From assembly GCA_017624235.1 (NCBI GenBank), contig JAGANL010000002.1, positions 124,001 to 188,000 of the forward strand: a stretch of 64,000 nt of DNA, given 5' to 3'. Shown here piece after piece: positions 55,477-64,000 of this stretch (its first letter is position 1; each line of letters begins with the position of its first letter). Origin of the DNA: Lachnospiraceae bacterium (GTDB lineage Bacteria; Bacillota; Clostridia; Lachnospirales; Lachnospiraceae). The notes under the pieces were generated by a model that searched no databases, was not told where the DNA came from, and saw nothing but the letters and a program-made list of their open reading frames with translations. Position numbers and translations under genes: made by a program.

Positions 55477-56182
55477 GTTTCGCAAATATGGTTCTATGAA
55501 ATTCATAGGACATCTGGATATCATGCGTTATTTTCAAAAGGCCATACGGCGGGCAGAGATTTCCATTGCTTATTCCGAAGGCTTCAGTCCGCATCAGATC
55601 ATGTCCTTTGCAGCACCTCTTGGAGTTGGCCTGATGAGTAATGGTGAATACTTGGATATTGTCTGCAGGGAACCGCTCACCATGAATGGAACGCAGATGA
55701 AAGAGGCTATGAATCAGGTTATGGTGGAAGGTGTAGAGATTGTCAGCGTACGTGCACTGCCGGAAGATGCCGGAAATGCTATGGCAAGTGTAGCCGCTGC
55801 AAGATATACCGTATGCTTTCGGGAAGGGTATGAACCGGATTTTGACTGGAAAAGTCAATTAGAAAAATTTTATCAAAAGTTGACTATACCGGTCATCAAA
55901 CAGACGAAGAAGAGTACAAAGGAGCTTGATCTAAAGCCTTCCATCTATGAACTTTTTGTCAGAGAAGAGAATGGACAGGCTGCCATCGAAATGCTGGTAG
56001 ATGCGAGCAGCGCCGGAAATATCAAGCCTGGACTGGTTCTGGAGGCCTTTTATAAGGAGAACGGAGCAGACGGGCTGGAAGAGGCAGCTCTTCTGATTAC
56101 CCGAGAAGATACTTACGGGGACCGTGGGACGGGAGAAACACATGAGTTTGTGCCGTTAGAGGATTTTGGAGAAGAATTTTAA
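55460..56182 (+). CDS. DUF2344 protein (TIGR03936), partner of the radical SAM gene
   Basis: 240 residues. N-terminal core KIRIKFRKYGSMKFIGHLDIMRYFQKAIRRAEI and SEGFSPHQIMSFAAPLGVGLMSNGEYLDI are typical of DUF2344. It probably acts with the radical SAM protein, to which it is fused in some bacteria. The start is ATG 55460, 11 bases after GGAGG. It shares its last base with the RNase G start (TAATG). Predicted cytoplasmic; function not established. Confidence 0.9.
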   Translation: MKIRIKFRKYGSMKFIGHLDIMRYFQKAIRRAEISIAYSEGFSPHQIMSFAAPLGVGLMSNGEYLDIVCREPLTMNGTQMKEAMNQVMVEGVEIVSVRALPEDAGNAMASVAAARYTVCFREGYEPDFDWKSQLEKFYQKLTIPVIKQTKKSTKELDLKPSIYELFVREENGQAAIEMLVDASSAGNIKPGLVLEAFYKENGADGLEEAALLITREDTYGDRGTGETHEFVPLEDFGEEF

Positions 56183-57369
56183 TGAAGGATGAAGCAAAGC
56201 TTGTAATGACAAGATGGCAGGGAAAGTTGCTTTCGCTGCTGATACAGAAGGATAGGCTGCTTCGTGTTCGGGCAGAGAGTGAAACGGAACTGCAGGTGGG
56301 TGAAATTTACATTGGCAGGGTGCGGAATGTCGCAGAAAATATCGGAGCTGCTTTTGCAGATACGGGAGATGGAAGACTATGCTTTCTTCCTCTGGATAAG
56401 CTTAAAAATCCGATTTTGACAAATCGCAGCTATGATGGAAGGGTGATAGCCGGAGATGAAATTGTTGTGGAAATAACCAGAGAGGCACAAAAGACCAAGG
56501 AAGCCTCTGGCGATACCAATCTGTCCTTTCCCGGTCAGTATGCTGTGGTCACAACCGGAAAAAAGCAGCTTGGGTTTTCCGGTAAGCTTTCCAGGGATCA
56601 GAAACAGCAGCTTCAAAATTTTTTGAAGGAGCATTTTCAGGATTTCCCTTATGGAATGGTCATTCGTACGAATGCCGGGACACTGCAGGATTTGAGTGTT
56701 ATGGTCAGAGAAATAGAGACTCTGCAAAAAGAGGCAGACGAACTGATCATGCGCGCTCGGACAAGAACCTGTTTTACCAAGCTGAGGAGTGCGGCTCCTG
56801 CATGGCTTCATACGATCAGAGAGATGTATCTGGAAAGCTATGACCGCATCATCACGGATGAACCGGATATCTATGAACAGCTGCAGCATTATCTGGAACA
56901 GGAAATGCCAACCTTGTGCGGAAGGCTTTGTTTCTATGAGGATGACATGCTTTCCCTTTCCGCTTTGTATGGTCTGGAGAAAAAACTGAAGGAAGTGCTT
57001 GGAAAAAAGGTCTGGTTAAAATCCGGCGGATATCTGATTATCGAACCGACGGAAGCGTTGACGGTCATTGATGTCAATACCGGCAAATATTCCGGAAAAA
57101 AGGACGCGGAGGAAACCTTTTATCAGATGAACAGAGAGGCTTGTGAGGAAATTGCCAGACAGCTTATTTTACGGAATCTTTCCGGCATTATTGTGGTAGA
57201 TTTTATCAATATGGAAGCAGAGGAAAGGAGACAGGAGCTGTTTTCGTATTTGAAAGGTCTGCTCGCAAGGGATCCGGTTCAGTGCAATGCAGTGGATATG
57301 ACGGCATTGGGTCTGGTGGAAATTACGCGAAAGAAGGTTCATAAAACGCTGGCAGAGCAGTTTACATAA
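56182..57369 (+). CDS. rng: Ribonuclease G/E, short form
   Basis: Endoribonuclease for rRNA and mRNA processing. 395 residues. S1 RNA-binding domain (about 35-110; VGEIYIGRVRNVAENIGAAFAD), RNase H-like and DNase I-like subdomains with catalytic Asp297 (VIDVNTGKYSGKK) and Asp340 (VVDFINME), the same 43-residue spacing as E. coli RNase E. It ends at ITRKKVHKTLAEQF with no CPxC zinc-link and no small dimerisation domain, shorter than E. coli RNase G. It is translationally coupled to the DUF2344 gene. Confidence 0.93.
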   Translation: MKDEAKLVMTRWQGKLLSLLIQKDRLLRVRAESETELQVGEIYIGRVRNVAENIGAAFADTGDGRLCFLPLDKLKNPILTNRSYDGRVIAGDEIVVEITREAQKTKEASGDTNLSFPGQYAVVTTGKKQLGFSGKLSRDQKQQLQNFLKEHFQDFPYGMVIRTNAGTLQDLSVMVREIETLQKEADELIMRARTRTCFTKLRSAAPAWLHTIREMYLESYDRIITDEPDIYEQLQHYLEQEMPTLCGRLCFYEDDMLSLSALYGLEKKLKEVLGKKVWLKSGGYLIIEPTEALTVIDVNTGKYSGKKDAEETFYQMNREACEEIARQLILRNLSGIIVVDFINMEAEERRQELFSYLKGLLARDPVQCNAVDMTALGLVEITRKKVHKTLAEQFT

Positions 57370-57396
57370 AGGAGAATCAGAAGGGATGAGAATGGT

Positions 57397-57987
57397 ATGG
57401 AATTTCTTGGAATGCAGAAGGTAAAGGATGGAAAATACCTGAAAAATTACGAACTGACCTATCGGAATAAAGCAGGAAAGGAGAAACGCTATGAAATTGT
57501 CAGCCGCAAGGAATTGAAAACACCGGAGGACATCGGTAAAAGAGTCAGCGGAGTTTCCATTGTGGTGACTATGAACGGGAAACTGATGCTGTTAAGGGAA
57601 TTTCGGATGAGCATCAATAAGACGATTTTTAATCTCTGTGCGGGAATGCTGGAAGAGGGAGAGACGATTGAGGAATGTATAGCCAGAGAACTGTATGAAG
57701 AAACGGGACTTAAGCTGAAAAGGGTTCGTGAAATTTTACCACCATCCTATTCGGCAGTAGGGATTTCCGATACAAAAACCTATATCGCATTTGTGGAGGC
57801 AGAAGGCAGTATAGAAGATCATACCTCACAGAACGAAGAGATTACGGCATCCTTTTACAGCAAAGAAGAGGTAAAGGAGCTGCTTCAGACTGAGGAATTT
57901 TCCTCCCGTTCCCAGATTATAGCCTACTTTTTTGCCAATTCTGTCCTGGAACAGGACATGGAGGGTTTCCAATCTGTATCAGATTAG
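57397..57987 (+). CDS. Nudix hydrolase, ADP-ribose pyrophosphatase-like
   Basis: 196 residues. Nudix box G-MLEEG-E-TIEECIA-RELYEETG (about 86-108), preceded by the beta-sheet N-terminal domain typical of ADP-ribose pyrophosphatases (YELTYRNKAGKEKRYEIVSR). It probably removes ADP-ribose or similar nucleotide sugars. ATG 57397 has AAGGG about 11 bases upstream. It begins 27 bases after RNase G, where other genomes often have rplU. Confidence 0.87.
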   Translation: MEFLGMQKVKDGKYLKNYELTYRNKAGKEKRYEIVSRKELKTPEDIGKRVSGVSIVVTMNGKLMLLREFRMSINKTIFNLCAGMLEEGETIEECIARELYEETGLKLKRVREILPPSYSAVGISDTKTYIAFVEAEGSIEDHTSQNEEITASFYSKEEVKELLQTEEFSSRSQIIAYFFANSVLEQDMEGFQSVSD

Positions 57988-58013
57988 TGTGACAAAGGAG
58001 ATGTTGAGTAAGG

Positions 58014-59045
58014 ATGAAACAAGAGGATATCGAATATATTATAGAAAAAACCAAAAAGCTGCTGGCGGTGGATTCTCCCACCGGCTATACTCAAAATGCG
58101 GTAGATTTCCTGATGGCAGAATATACGGCTCTGGGCTATGAACCGGTTCGCACAAAAAAGGGTGGAGTGTTTGTGGAATTGGGTGGAAAACGTAACGATG
58201 CGGTTCTCTTAGAAGCTCATACAGATACGCTGGGAGCCATGGTATGTGAAATACTCTCCAATGGCCGGCTGCGCCTGTCTCCGCTGGGTGGCTTAAATCC
58301 GAATAATGCCGAAGCGGAAAACTGCCATGTTATTACCAGAAGCGGGAAAAGGATTGAGGGGACTTTCCAGATTCAAAATGCTTCGGTTCATGTCAATGAT
58401 GATTATGATGGTGTAAAACGGGATTTCGGACATATGGAAGTGGTTCTGGATGCTCCTGTTTTTTCCAGAGAGGAAACGGAGCAGCTTGGAATCCTGCCGG
58501 GTGATATTGTCTGTTTTGAGCCGCGCACGCGTATCACCGAAAACGGTTATATCAAGAGCCGCTTTCTGGATGATAAGCTCAGTGTCGGTATTCTGCTTGG
58601 ATATGCCAGATATTTGAAGGAAGAACAGATTGTACCGGAGCGAAAAATCTATCAGCACATTACGGTTTATGAAGAGGTCGGGCACGGCGGTTCGGCTTCC
58701 ATTCCGGCAGATGTGTCCGATATTCTCTGTGTGGATATGGGATGTGTCGGAGAGGGGCTTTCCTGCGATGAGCGGAAGGTATCTATTTGTGCCAAGGACA
58801 GCAGGGGTCCGTACAGCTATGAGATGGTGGGTGAACTGATTGAGGCTGCCAGACGCGTGAAGGCAGATTTTGCAGTCGATGTATATCCGCATTACGGTTC
58901 GGATGCAGAGGCTGGTCTTGCGGCAGGAAATGATGTCCGCCATGCCCTGATTGGAGCAGGAGTCTATGCTTCACATGGCTATGAGAGAAGCCATGTGGAT
59001 GGTGTAAGAAATACATTTCTTTTATTGCAGGGATATCTTGGATAA
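58014..59045 (+). CDS. M42 family metallopeptidase
   Basis: 343 residues. Two-metal aminopeptidase of the glutamyl/deblocking type. Metal ligands in order: EAHTDTLGAMV (His, Asp), DDKLSVG (Asp), YEEVGHGG (catalytic and bridging Glu), DMGC (Asp), and a C-terminal SHGYERSH (His). A cap domain lies at about 75-160. No signal peptide, so it is cytoplasmic. It acts on short peptides; the substrate is not predictable. Confidence 0.9.
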   Translation: MKQEDIEYIIEKTKKLLAVDSPTGYTQNAVDFLMAEYTALGYEPVRTKKGGVFVELGGKRNDAVLLEAHTDTLGAMVCEILSNGRLRLSPLGGLNPNNAEAENCHVITRSGKRIEGTFQIQNASVHVNDDYDGVKRDFGHMEVVLDAPVFSREETEQLGILPGDIVCFEPRTRITENGYIKSRFLDDKLSVGILLGYARYLKEEQIVPERKIYQHITVYEEVGHGGSASIPADVSDILCVDMGCVGEGLSCDERKVSICAKDSRGPYSYEMVGELIEAARRVKADFAVDVYPHYGSDAEAGLAAGNDVRHALIGAGVYASHGYERSHVDGVRNTFLLLQGYLG

Positions 59046-59060
59046 AAAGGGAAATACAGC

Positions 59061-60701
59061 ATGAGTCAGAATACAATGACAAAGAGGAAAAACAGCTTCC
59101 TGATGCAGGGAAGCATTCTTGCCCTGGCAGGAATTGTGACAAAATTCATCGGTTTTATTTACCGCATTCCAATGACCAATCTGTTGGGAGATCAGGGAAA
59201 CGGCATTTATTCCGTGGCCTTTGGTATTTATAATATCGCGTTGACCTTATCTTCTTATAGCCTTCCTTTGGCCGTATCCAAACTGGTTTCAGCCAGACTG
59301 GCAAAGAGGGAGTATCACAATGCCTGGCGAATTTTTCAGGATGCCCTGATTTTTGCTGTGCTGGCCGGTACAGTGGCCTGTCTTGCCCTGTTTTTCGGGG
59401 CAGATGCACTGGAAGAGCTGTATGCCAGAGAAGGCTTGGCAAAGCCTCTTCGGATTTTGGCGCCGACTACTTTTGTCGTAGCCCTTTTAGGCGTATTCCG
59501 TGGGTATTTTCAGGGAAAAGGAACGATGATGCCAACGGCATTTTCGCAAATTGCAGAACAGATCATCAATGCAGTGGTCAGTGTCGTAGCAGCATGGCAG
59601 TTCATACACATTTATAAAAATACTGCGGAAGAAGCCGCTTACGGAGCTGCCGGAGGTACGCTCGGTACACTGGCTGGAGCTTTGACGGCGCTTTTGTTTC
59701 TGGTGTTTGTGTTTATGGCTTATTTTCCCACGATCAAGAAACAGAATGCCAGAGATCATTCTGAACAGGAATCACATGCACAGCTGTATGGTGTTTTACT
59801 GTTGACGATTTTTCCAGTTATTTTGAGCCAGACAATCTATCAGATCGGATATACGATTGATGATTTCCTGTTTGGCAACCTGATGGCAGAAGGTGGAGTG
59901 GCAGATCAGGTAATCAGTTCTCAGCAGGGAGTATTTAATACGCAGTACAATCTGCTCATCAATCTGCCGGTTGCCATAGCGACTTCTATGGCTGCTTCCA
60001 CGATTCCAAGCATCGTGTCCTCCGGAGTTCAGGGAAAGCGGAAGGAACGCAATGACAAGATCCGTGTTGTTGTCAAACTCAATATGGCAATTGCATTTCC
60101 GTCTGCGGTTGGCCTTGCCCTGCTTTCGAGGCCGATTATTACACTGTTATTTCCGAGTCTGATGACGTATCGCGATGTAGCCGTAAATCTTCTTCTGACA
60201 GGCTCCAGCGCAGTTATCTTTTATGCGTTGTCTACGATTACGGGGGCTGTTTTGCAGGGAGGAAATTTTATGCGTATTCCAGTCATCCATTCCGGCATAT
60301 CCCTGACGGTTCATGTGGCATTGGTCTATAGCCTTTTAAAATACACGGAGCTTGGCGTATATGCTCTGATTATCGGCAATGTAACCTTTCCGCTTCTTGT
60401 CAGTCTGCTCAACTGCATATCAGTCCATAGAAAGATGGGATATCGCTGGGAAATGAAAAAGACCTTTTTACTGCCGCTTGCGGCATCCGGTTTGATGGGA
60501 ATCGTGATATTTTTAATGAATATGCTGATTCAGATGCTGTTTAGCATGTGGGAGGGAATGGAAAAGCTCGGAAATTTGGTCGCTCTTCTCATTGCAGGAG
60601 GACTGGGAGTATTTGTTTATGGTGCAGTATTACTTGGAACAAGATGCTTTTCCAATGAAGAAATGAAGGGCTTACCGCTATTGCGGAAGCTGGCAAAATG
60701 A
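59061..60701 (+). CDS. MurJ/SpoVB-type lipid-linked oligosaccharide flippase
   Basis: 546 residues with about 14 membrane helices. N-terminal LMQGSILALAGIVTKFIGFIYRIPM is characteristic of the polysaccharide exporter/MOP flippases of the SpoVB and YtgP (MurJ) group. It would flip lipid II or a related precursor for wall or cortex synthesis. It is not a MATE multidrug pump; the separate gene at 61338 is. ATG 59061 follows AAAAGGGAAA. Confidence 0.87.
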   Translation: MSQNTMTKRKNSFLMQGSILALAGIVTKFIGFIYRIPMTNLLGDQGNGIYSVAFGIYNIALTLSSYSLPLAVSKLVSARLAKREYHNAWRIFQDALIFAVLAGTVACLALFFGADALEELYAREGLAKPLRILAPTTFVVALLGVFRGYFQGKGTMMPTAFSQIAEQIINAVVSVVAAWQFIHIYKNTAEEAAYGAAGGTLGTLAGALTALLFLVFVFMAYFPTIKKQNARDHSEQESHAQLYGVLLLTIFPVILSQTIYQIGYTIDDFLFGNLMAEGGVADQVISSQQGVFNTQYNLLINLPVAIATSMAASTIPSIVSSGVQGKRKERNDKIRVVVKLNMAIAFPSAVGLALLSRPIITLLFPSLMTYRDVAVNLLLTGSSAVIFYALSTITGAVLQGGNFMRIPVIHSGISLTVHVALVYSLLKYTELGVYALIIGNVTFPLLVSLLNCISVHRKMGYRWEMKKTFLLPLAASGLMGIVIFLMNMLIQMLFSMWEGMEKLGNLVALLIAGGLGVFVYGAVLLGTRCFSNEEMKGLPLLRKLAK

Positions 60702-60756
60702 CGGAAGGAAAGGCTGCGGGTAAAACGAAGAAAAGAAAAGGACAGGAGGGGACAAT

Positions 60757-61245
60757 ATGGAACGAAGAGATAAGATCAATTACTATCTGGATCTTGCAGA
60801 GGTGGTGGCGCAGAGAAGCACTTGCTTAAGAAAGCATTACGGTTCGGTGATTGTCAAAAATGACGAGGTCATTTCCACCGGATATGTGGGTGCACCAAGA
60901 GGCAGGAAAAACTGCAGTGATATAGGACGCTGCATCCGGGAGGAAATGAAGATACCGAGAGGAGAGCGTTATGAACTGTGCCGCAGTGTACATGCGGAGA
61001 TGAATGCCATTATCTGTGCACCAAGAAATGAAATGCTGGGAGCGAGTCTCTATCTGGTCGGTGTGGATGCCAAGAGCGGAGAATATATTGAGCATACCAA
61101 CAGCTGCTCTATGTGTAAGCGTGTGATTATCAATTCCGGTATTGAAAAGGTTTATATACGTGATACAAAGGATACGTATCGTGTTATTGAGGTAAAATCC
61201 TGGATTGATGAGGATGAGTCGCTGGAAGGAAAATTTGGCTATTGA
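60757..61245 (+). CDS. Deoxycytidylate deaminase (ComEB-like)
   Basis: 162 residues. Zinc-dependent dCMP to dUMP deaminase. The zinc site is HAEMNAII (His and catalytic Glu, about 90) with CSMCKRVIINSGI (two Cys, about 119). N-terminal YLDLAEVVAQRSTCLRKHYGSVIVKND and CSDIGRCIREEMKIPRGERYE match dCMP/ComEB types. ATG follows AGGAGGGG. It feeds thymidylate synthesis. Confidence 0.92.
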   Translation: MERRDKINYYLDLAEVVAQRSTCLRKHYGSVIVKNDEVISTGYVGAPRGRKNCSDIGRCIREEMKIPRGERYELCRSVHAEMNAIICAPRNEMLGASLYLVGVDAKSGEYIEHTNSCSMCKRVIINSGIEKVYIRDTKDTYRVIEVKSWIDEDESLEGKFGY

Positions 61246-61337
61246 AATCCTAAATATCAATTTCAGCCTGTGCGGGCTGGTTGTTTCCATCCGAATGACA
61301 TCGGCTGATGAAATAATTAGAACAGAAGGGTAAGAAC

Positions 61338-62708
61338 GTGAATACAGAACTGAAAAGGGAAAACGGTATTACGGAAGGCGTGATTTGGCAACAGCTTTTG
61401 CTTTTCTTTTTTCCGATTCTCATAGGAACATTTTTTCAGCAGCTTTATAATACGGTGGATTCTGTTATCATAGGGCAGTTTGTCGGAAAAGAGGCATTGT
61501 CCAGTGTGGGCGGATCTTCCGCACAGATTATCAATCTGATTGTCGGATTCTTTACCGGTCTGTCTGCGGGAGCCAGCGTGATTATATCGCAGTATTTTGG
61601 AGCAAAGGATCAAAAACAGTTAGACAGAGCGTTACATACAGCATATGCCTTTTCCATTTTGGGCGGCATACTGGCCGGAATAGCCGGTATTCTGTTGACA
61701 CCGGCTATTTTCAGACTGATGAATACTCCCAAGGAGCTGATGCAGGATTCCATTTCCTATGTAAGAATCTATTTTGCGGGACTGATATTTGTTTTTATTT
61801 ATAATATGGGAGCCTCCATTTTAAGGGCAATCGGGGATTCCAAGAGACCGCTTTACTATCTGATTATCTGTTGTGTAATCAACATTCTGCTGGATCTGCT
61901 CTTTGTAGTAGGGCTGCGGCAGGGAGTAAAGGGGGTTGCAGCAGCGACACTGATTGCACAGGGGGTCAGTGCAGTGCTAGTCACTACAGCGCTGATGCTG
62001 TATACGCCCGGCCTGAAGCTCAGACTACGTGACATTCGCATCGACAGAAAAATGCTGTTTTTCTTATTAAAAATAGGACTGCCTACCGGTATTCAGTCCT
62101 GCATGTACAGTGTCTCCAATATTATTGTTCAGACGGCGCTCAATGCCTTTGGTGTCGATATAATGGCAGCCTGGGCAGCATTTGGTAAGATCGACAGCAT
62201 CTTCTGGATGATCAACAGCGCTTTTGGAATTTCCATTACGACCTTTGTCGGACAGAATTTCGGAGCAGGAAAGTGGGAGCGGATTCGAAAGGGTACCAGA
62301 GTCTGCCTGTGCATGGCTCTTAGTATTGCAATCGTGTTAAGCATTGCGTTGATGACGGCAGGTAAATTTTTATTCGGAATATTTACTGCGGATTCCGGTG
62401 TAGTAGCAATCGGCCTGCGGATGATGCAGGTGATATCGCCAACTTATTTCCTGTTTGTATTTATCGAGATTTTTTCAGGTACACTCAGAGCACAGGGGCA
62501 TGTATTCATTACGACACTTATGACGATGAGCGGCATATGTCTGCTCAGGATCGTCTGGGTTTCGCTGATCGTGCCGCATGGAACACTGGAAGAGATTATT
62601 GCATGTTATCCCATTACATGGCTTTTGTGTGCAGTTGGTATGACGGTTTATTATTTGTATAAGCAAAGAAAGATTCTCCAGAAAGATTTTCCGAAGAAAA
62701 TTTCCTGA
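61338..62708 (+). CDS. MATE family efflux transporter
   Basis: 456 residues with about 12 membrane helices in two halves. The N-terminal QLLLFFFPILIGTFFQQLYNTVDSVIIGQFVG is the MatE signature; the second half begins near LLKIGLPTGIQSCMYSVSNIIVQ. It is a drug or metabolite antiporter driven by Na or H gradients; the substrate is unknown. It starts at GTG 61338 after AAGGGTAAG. Its end is followed by the L21 promoter. Confidence 0.92.
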   Translation: MNTELKRENGITEGVIWQQLLLFFFPILIGTFFQQLYNTVDSVIIGQFVGKEALSSVGGSSAQIINLIVGFFTGLSAGASVIISQYFGAKDQKQLDRALHTAYAFSILGGILAGIAGILLTPAIFRLMNTPKELMQDSISYVRIYFAGLIFVFIYNMGASILRAIGDSKRPLYYLIICCVINILLDLLFVVGLRQGVKGVAAATLIAQGVSAVLVTTALMLYTPGLKLRLRDIRIDRKMLFFLLKIGLPTGIQSCMYSVSNIIVQTALNAFGVDIMAAWAAFGKIDSIFWMINSAFGISITTFVGQNFGAGKWERIRKGTRVCLCMALSIAIVLSIALMTAGKFLFGIFTADSGVVAIGLRMMQVISPTYFLFVFIEIFSGTLRAQGHVFITTLMTMSGICLLRIVWVSLIVPHGTLEEIIACYPITWLLCAVGMTVYYLYKQRKILQKDFPKKIS

Positions 62709-62735
62709 TTTTTTAAATAAGCGAAGAAAAAATGC

Positions 62736-62764
62736 TTGACTTTTGGGAAAACTAATGCTAAGAT
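62736..62764 (+). promoter_or_regulatory. Promoter for rplU operon
   Basis: TTGACT (62736-62741), 17-base spacer, TAAGAT (62759-62764). Transcription would begin near 62771, at the start of the L21 leader. Confidence 0.7.
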
Positions 62765-62770
62765 ATACCA

Positions 62771-62845
62771 GTATGCCGCATAGCGAGGTAAAAGTATGCA
62801 ATTGCATCACCACAGCTAGCGAGTAAAGAAAATAGGAGGTGCCCT
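62771..62845 (+). ncRNA. Ribosomal protein L21 leader (rplU 5' structured leader)
   Basis: About 75 bases between promoter and rplU. It contains GTATGCCGCATAGCGAGGT, a perfect palindrome ATGCAATTGCAT (62796-62807), and a second TAGCGAG (62817-62823) matching the first at 62781-62787. This layout agrees with the known Firmicutes L21 leader, thought to bind L21 for feedback control. Recognised by pattern only. Confidence 0.7.
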
Positions 62846-63151
62846 ATGTACGCAATTATTGCAACAGGTGGAAAACAGTACAAAGTTTCTGAAGGCGATG
62901 TCATCAAAGTAGAAAAGCTTGATGCTGAGACAGGAGCTGCTGTTACATTTGACCAGGTTCTTGCAGTAAGTGATAACGGAATGAAGGTTGGCGCTGATGT
63001 AGCCAATGCGACTGTAACTGCTACAGTTATGGATCAGGGAAGAGGCAAAAAGGTTATCGTTTACAAGTATAAGAGAAAAACCGGATACCACAAGAAAAAT
63101 GGTCATAGACAAGCATACACCCAGGTTAAGATTGACAAGATTAATGCTTAA
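62846..63151 (+). CDS. rplU: 50S ribosomal protein L21
   Basis: 101 residues, the normal length. [18 protein letters not shown] at the N-terminus and [20 protein letters not shown] near the C-terminus are diagnostic. The ATG has AGGAGGTG seven bases upstream. It is the first gene of rplU-prp-rpmA and is preceded by the L21 leader. Confidence 0.98.
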   Translation: MYAIIATGGKQYKVSEGDVIKVEKLDAETGAAVTFDQVLAVSDNGMKVGADVANATVTATVMDQGRGKKVIVYKYKRKTGYHKKNGHRQAYTQVKIDKINA

Positions 63152-63168
63152 TATGTAAGGTTTTCGTT

Positions 63169-63498
63169 ATGATGACCATATTGGTGAGAAAAGACAGTAC
63201 CGGTGCCTATCAGGGGTTCACCTGCATGGGACATGCCGGATACGCAAAACGCGGAAAGGATATTGTCTGTGCAGCCGCTTCGATTCTGGTATTTACCACA
63301 GTGAATGCGCTGGATGAAATAGCCGGTGAGAAACTGGATGTAGTACAGAATGAAGATGCCGGATTGTTAGACTGTAGATTTCCGCAGGGTATTCATGAAA
63401 AGGGAACACTTTTGATGGATACGATGTTGCTTGGATTAAAAGATATTCAGGTGACTTATGGCAGGAAGTACATTGAACTTAAATTCGAGGAGGTGTAA
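63169..63498 (+). CDS. prp: Ribosomal-processing cysteine protease Prp
   Basis: 109 residues. GHAGYAKRGKDIVCAAASIL carries the catalytic His and Cys of the Prp family. In Firmicutes Prp cuts the N-terminal extension from L27 after assembly of the precursor. The L27 gene next to it here has that extension. The start at 63169 or 63172 cannot be separated (ATGATG). Confidence 0.93.
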   Translation: MMTILVRKDSTGAYQGFTCMGHAGYAKRGKDIVCAAASILVFTTVNALDEIAGEKLDVVQNEDAGLLDCRFPQGIHEKGTLLMDTMLLGLKDIQVTYGRKYIELKFEEV

Positions 63499-63501
63499 AC
63501 C

Positions 63502-63786
63502 ATGTTAAAATTAAACCTTCAATTTTTTGCTCATAAAAAAGGTGTTGGTTCTACCAAGAACGGTAGAGATTCCGAGTCCAAGAGATTAGGTGCGAAAAGA
63601 GCTGACGGCCAGTTCGTAAAGGCTGGAAATATCTTATACAGACAGCGCGGAACAAAGATTCATCCGGGTGTGAATGTAGGACGCGGCGGCGATGATACAT
63701 TATTCGCATTAGTTGACGGTGTGCTGAGATTCGAAAGAAAAGGAAGAGATAAGAAACAGGCTTCCGTATATCCGGTAGAGAAATAG
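63502..63786 (+). CDS. rpmA: 50S ribosomal protein L27, with cleavable N-terminal extension
   Basis: 94 residues. It begins [20 protein letters not shown]: the NLQFF segment is the Prp cleavage site, and mature L27 begins with [24 protein letters not shown] and [10 protein letters not shown] follow. The ATG has GGAGGTG upstream. A strong terminator follows within 15 bases. Confidence 0.98.
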   Translation: MLKLNLQFFAHKKGVGSTKNGRDSESKRLGAKRADGQFVKAGNILYRQRGTKIHPGVNVGRGGDDTLFALVDGVLRFERKGRDKKQASVYPVEK

Positions 63787-63800
63787 TACGACTGAAAATC

Positions 63801-63836
63801 GGACTTCAAACATCTTTTGTTTGAAGTCCTTTTTTG
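63801..63836 (+). terminator. Strong terminator between rpmA and obg
   Basis: GGACTTCAAACA (63801-63812) pairs with TGTTTGAAGTCC (63818-63829), a 12-base perfect stem, then six or more T. It lies about 20 bases before the obg start. Confidence 0.9.
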
Positions 63837-63850
63837 AATGTGAAAGGTAA

Positions 63851-64000
<150 letters not shown>

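Overview
The window looks like a chromosomal segment of a spore-forming Clostridia of the family Lachnospiraceae (inference). The evidence is the set of housekeeping genes and their neighbours: FakA with a DegV protein, the RecU resolvase, the HisZ/HisG short-form ATP-phosphoribosyltransferase, an L27 with a cleavable N-terminus next to the Prp protease, GerW/YtfJ with a DUF2953 protein, and YlbJ. It is densely coded, almost all on the + strand. Only a LysR regulator, an HD-GYP protein, rpmB and ylbJ are on the - strand. I found no insertion sequence, prophage, CRISPR array, rRNA or tRNA, and no gene-free stretch longer than about 170 bases.

Layout. 1-8.9 kb: the 3' part of a B12-dependent methionine synthase, then branched-chain amino acid genes (ilvB, two different acetolactate synthase small subunits, ilvC, a LysR regulator, leuC, leuD). 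8.9-12.9 kb: a DEAD-box RNA helicase behind a promoter-terminator leader, then ruvA, ruvB and zapA. 12.9-18.6 kb: a U32 protein, a SEDS glycosyltransferase, a class B PBP and a Nudix hydrolase. 18.6-22.6 kb: an HD-GYP protein, then a group of small and sporulation-linked genes (DUF2953, gerW, a 45-residue membrane protein, a coiled-coil J-domain protein) and rpmB. 22.7-31 kb: an Asp23 protein, fakA, recG, a DegV protein, and a large sensor phosphodiesterase with two solute-binding domains. 30.9-37.9 kb: a type IIA topoisomerase pair, rsmD, coaD, a coiled-coil protein and ylbJ. 37.9-45.8 kb: two pseudouridine synthases, a lipoprotein, a HAD phosphatase, a YgiQ radical SAM protein, a short-chain dehydrogenase, a membrane protein and recU. 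46-51.3 kb: a his operon (hisZ, hisG, a small ORF, hisD, hisB and a HisF-like/HisIE fusion). 51.3-57.4 kb: a secreted GH25 lysozyme, a membrane protein, a radical SAM/DUF2344 pair and RNase G/E. 57.4-64 kb: a Nudix enzyme, an M42 peptidase, a MurJ/SpoVB-type flippase, a dCMP deaminase, a MATE transporter, the L21 leader with rplU-prp-rpmA, and the start of obg.

Most of this is core metabolism and genome maintenance. I did not find a clear-cut new multi-gene system. The best candidates for undescribed biology are: (1) a HisF-like barrel that has lost both catalytic aspartates and is fused to HisI-HisE, in an operon that also carries a 63-codon ORF of unknown function; (2) paired, diverged acetolactate synthase regulatory subunits, the second with its own promoter; (3) a very short promoter-to-terminator leader in front of the DEAD-box helicase; (4) two cyclic-di-GMP-type proteins with altered catalytic motifs (an HD-GYP with Tyr-Asp in place of His-Asp, and a GGDEF reduced to MADMF joined to an intact EAL); (5) a strong terminator only about 20 bases before obg. 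Every assignment rests on reading the sequence; no database search was run.
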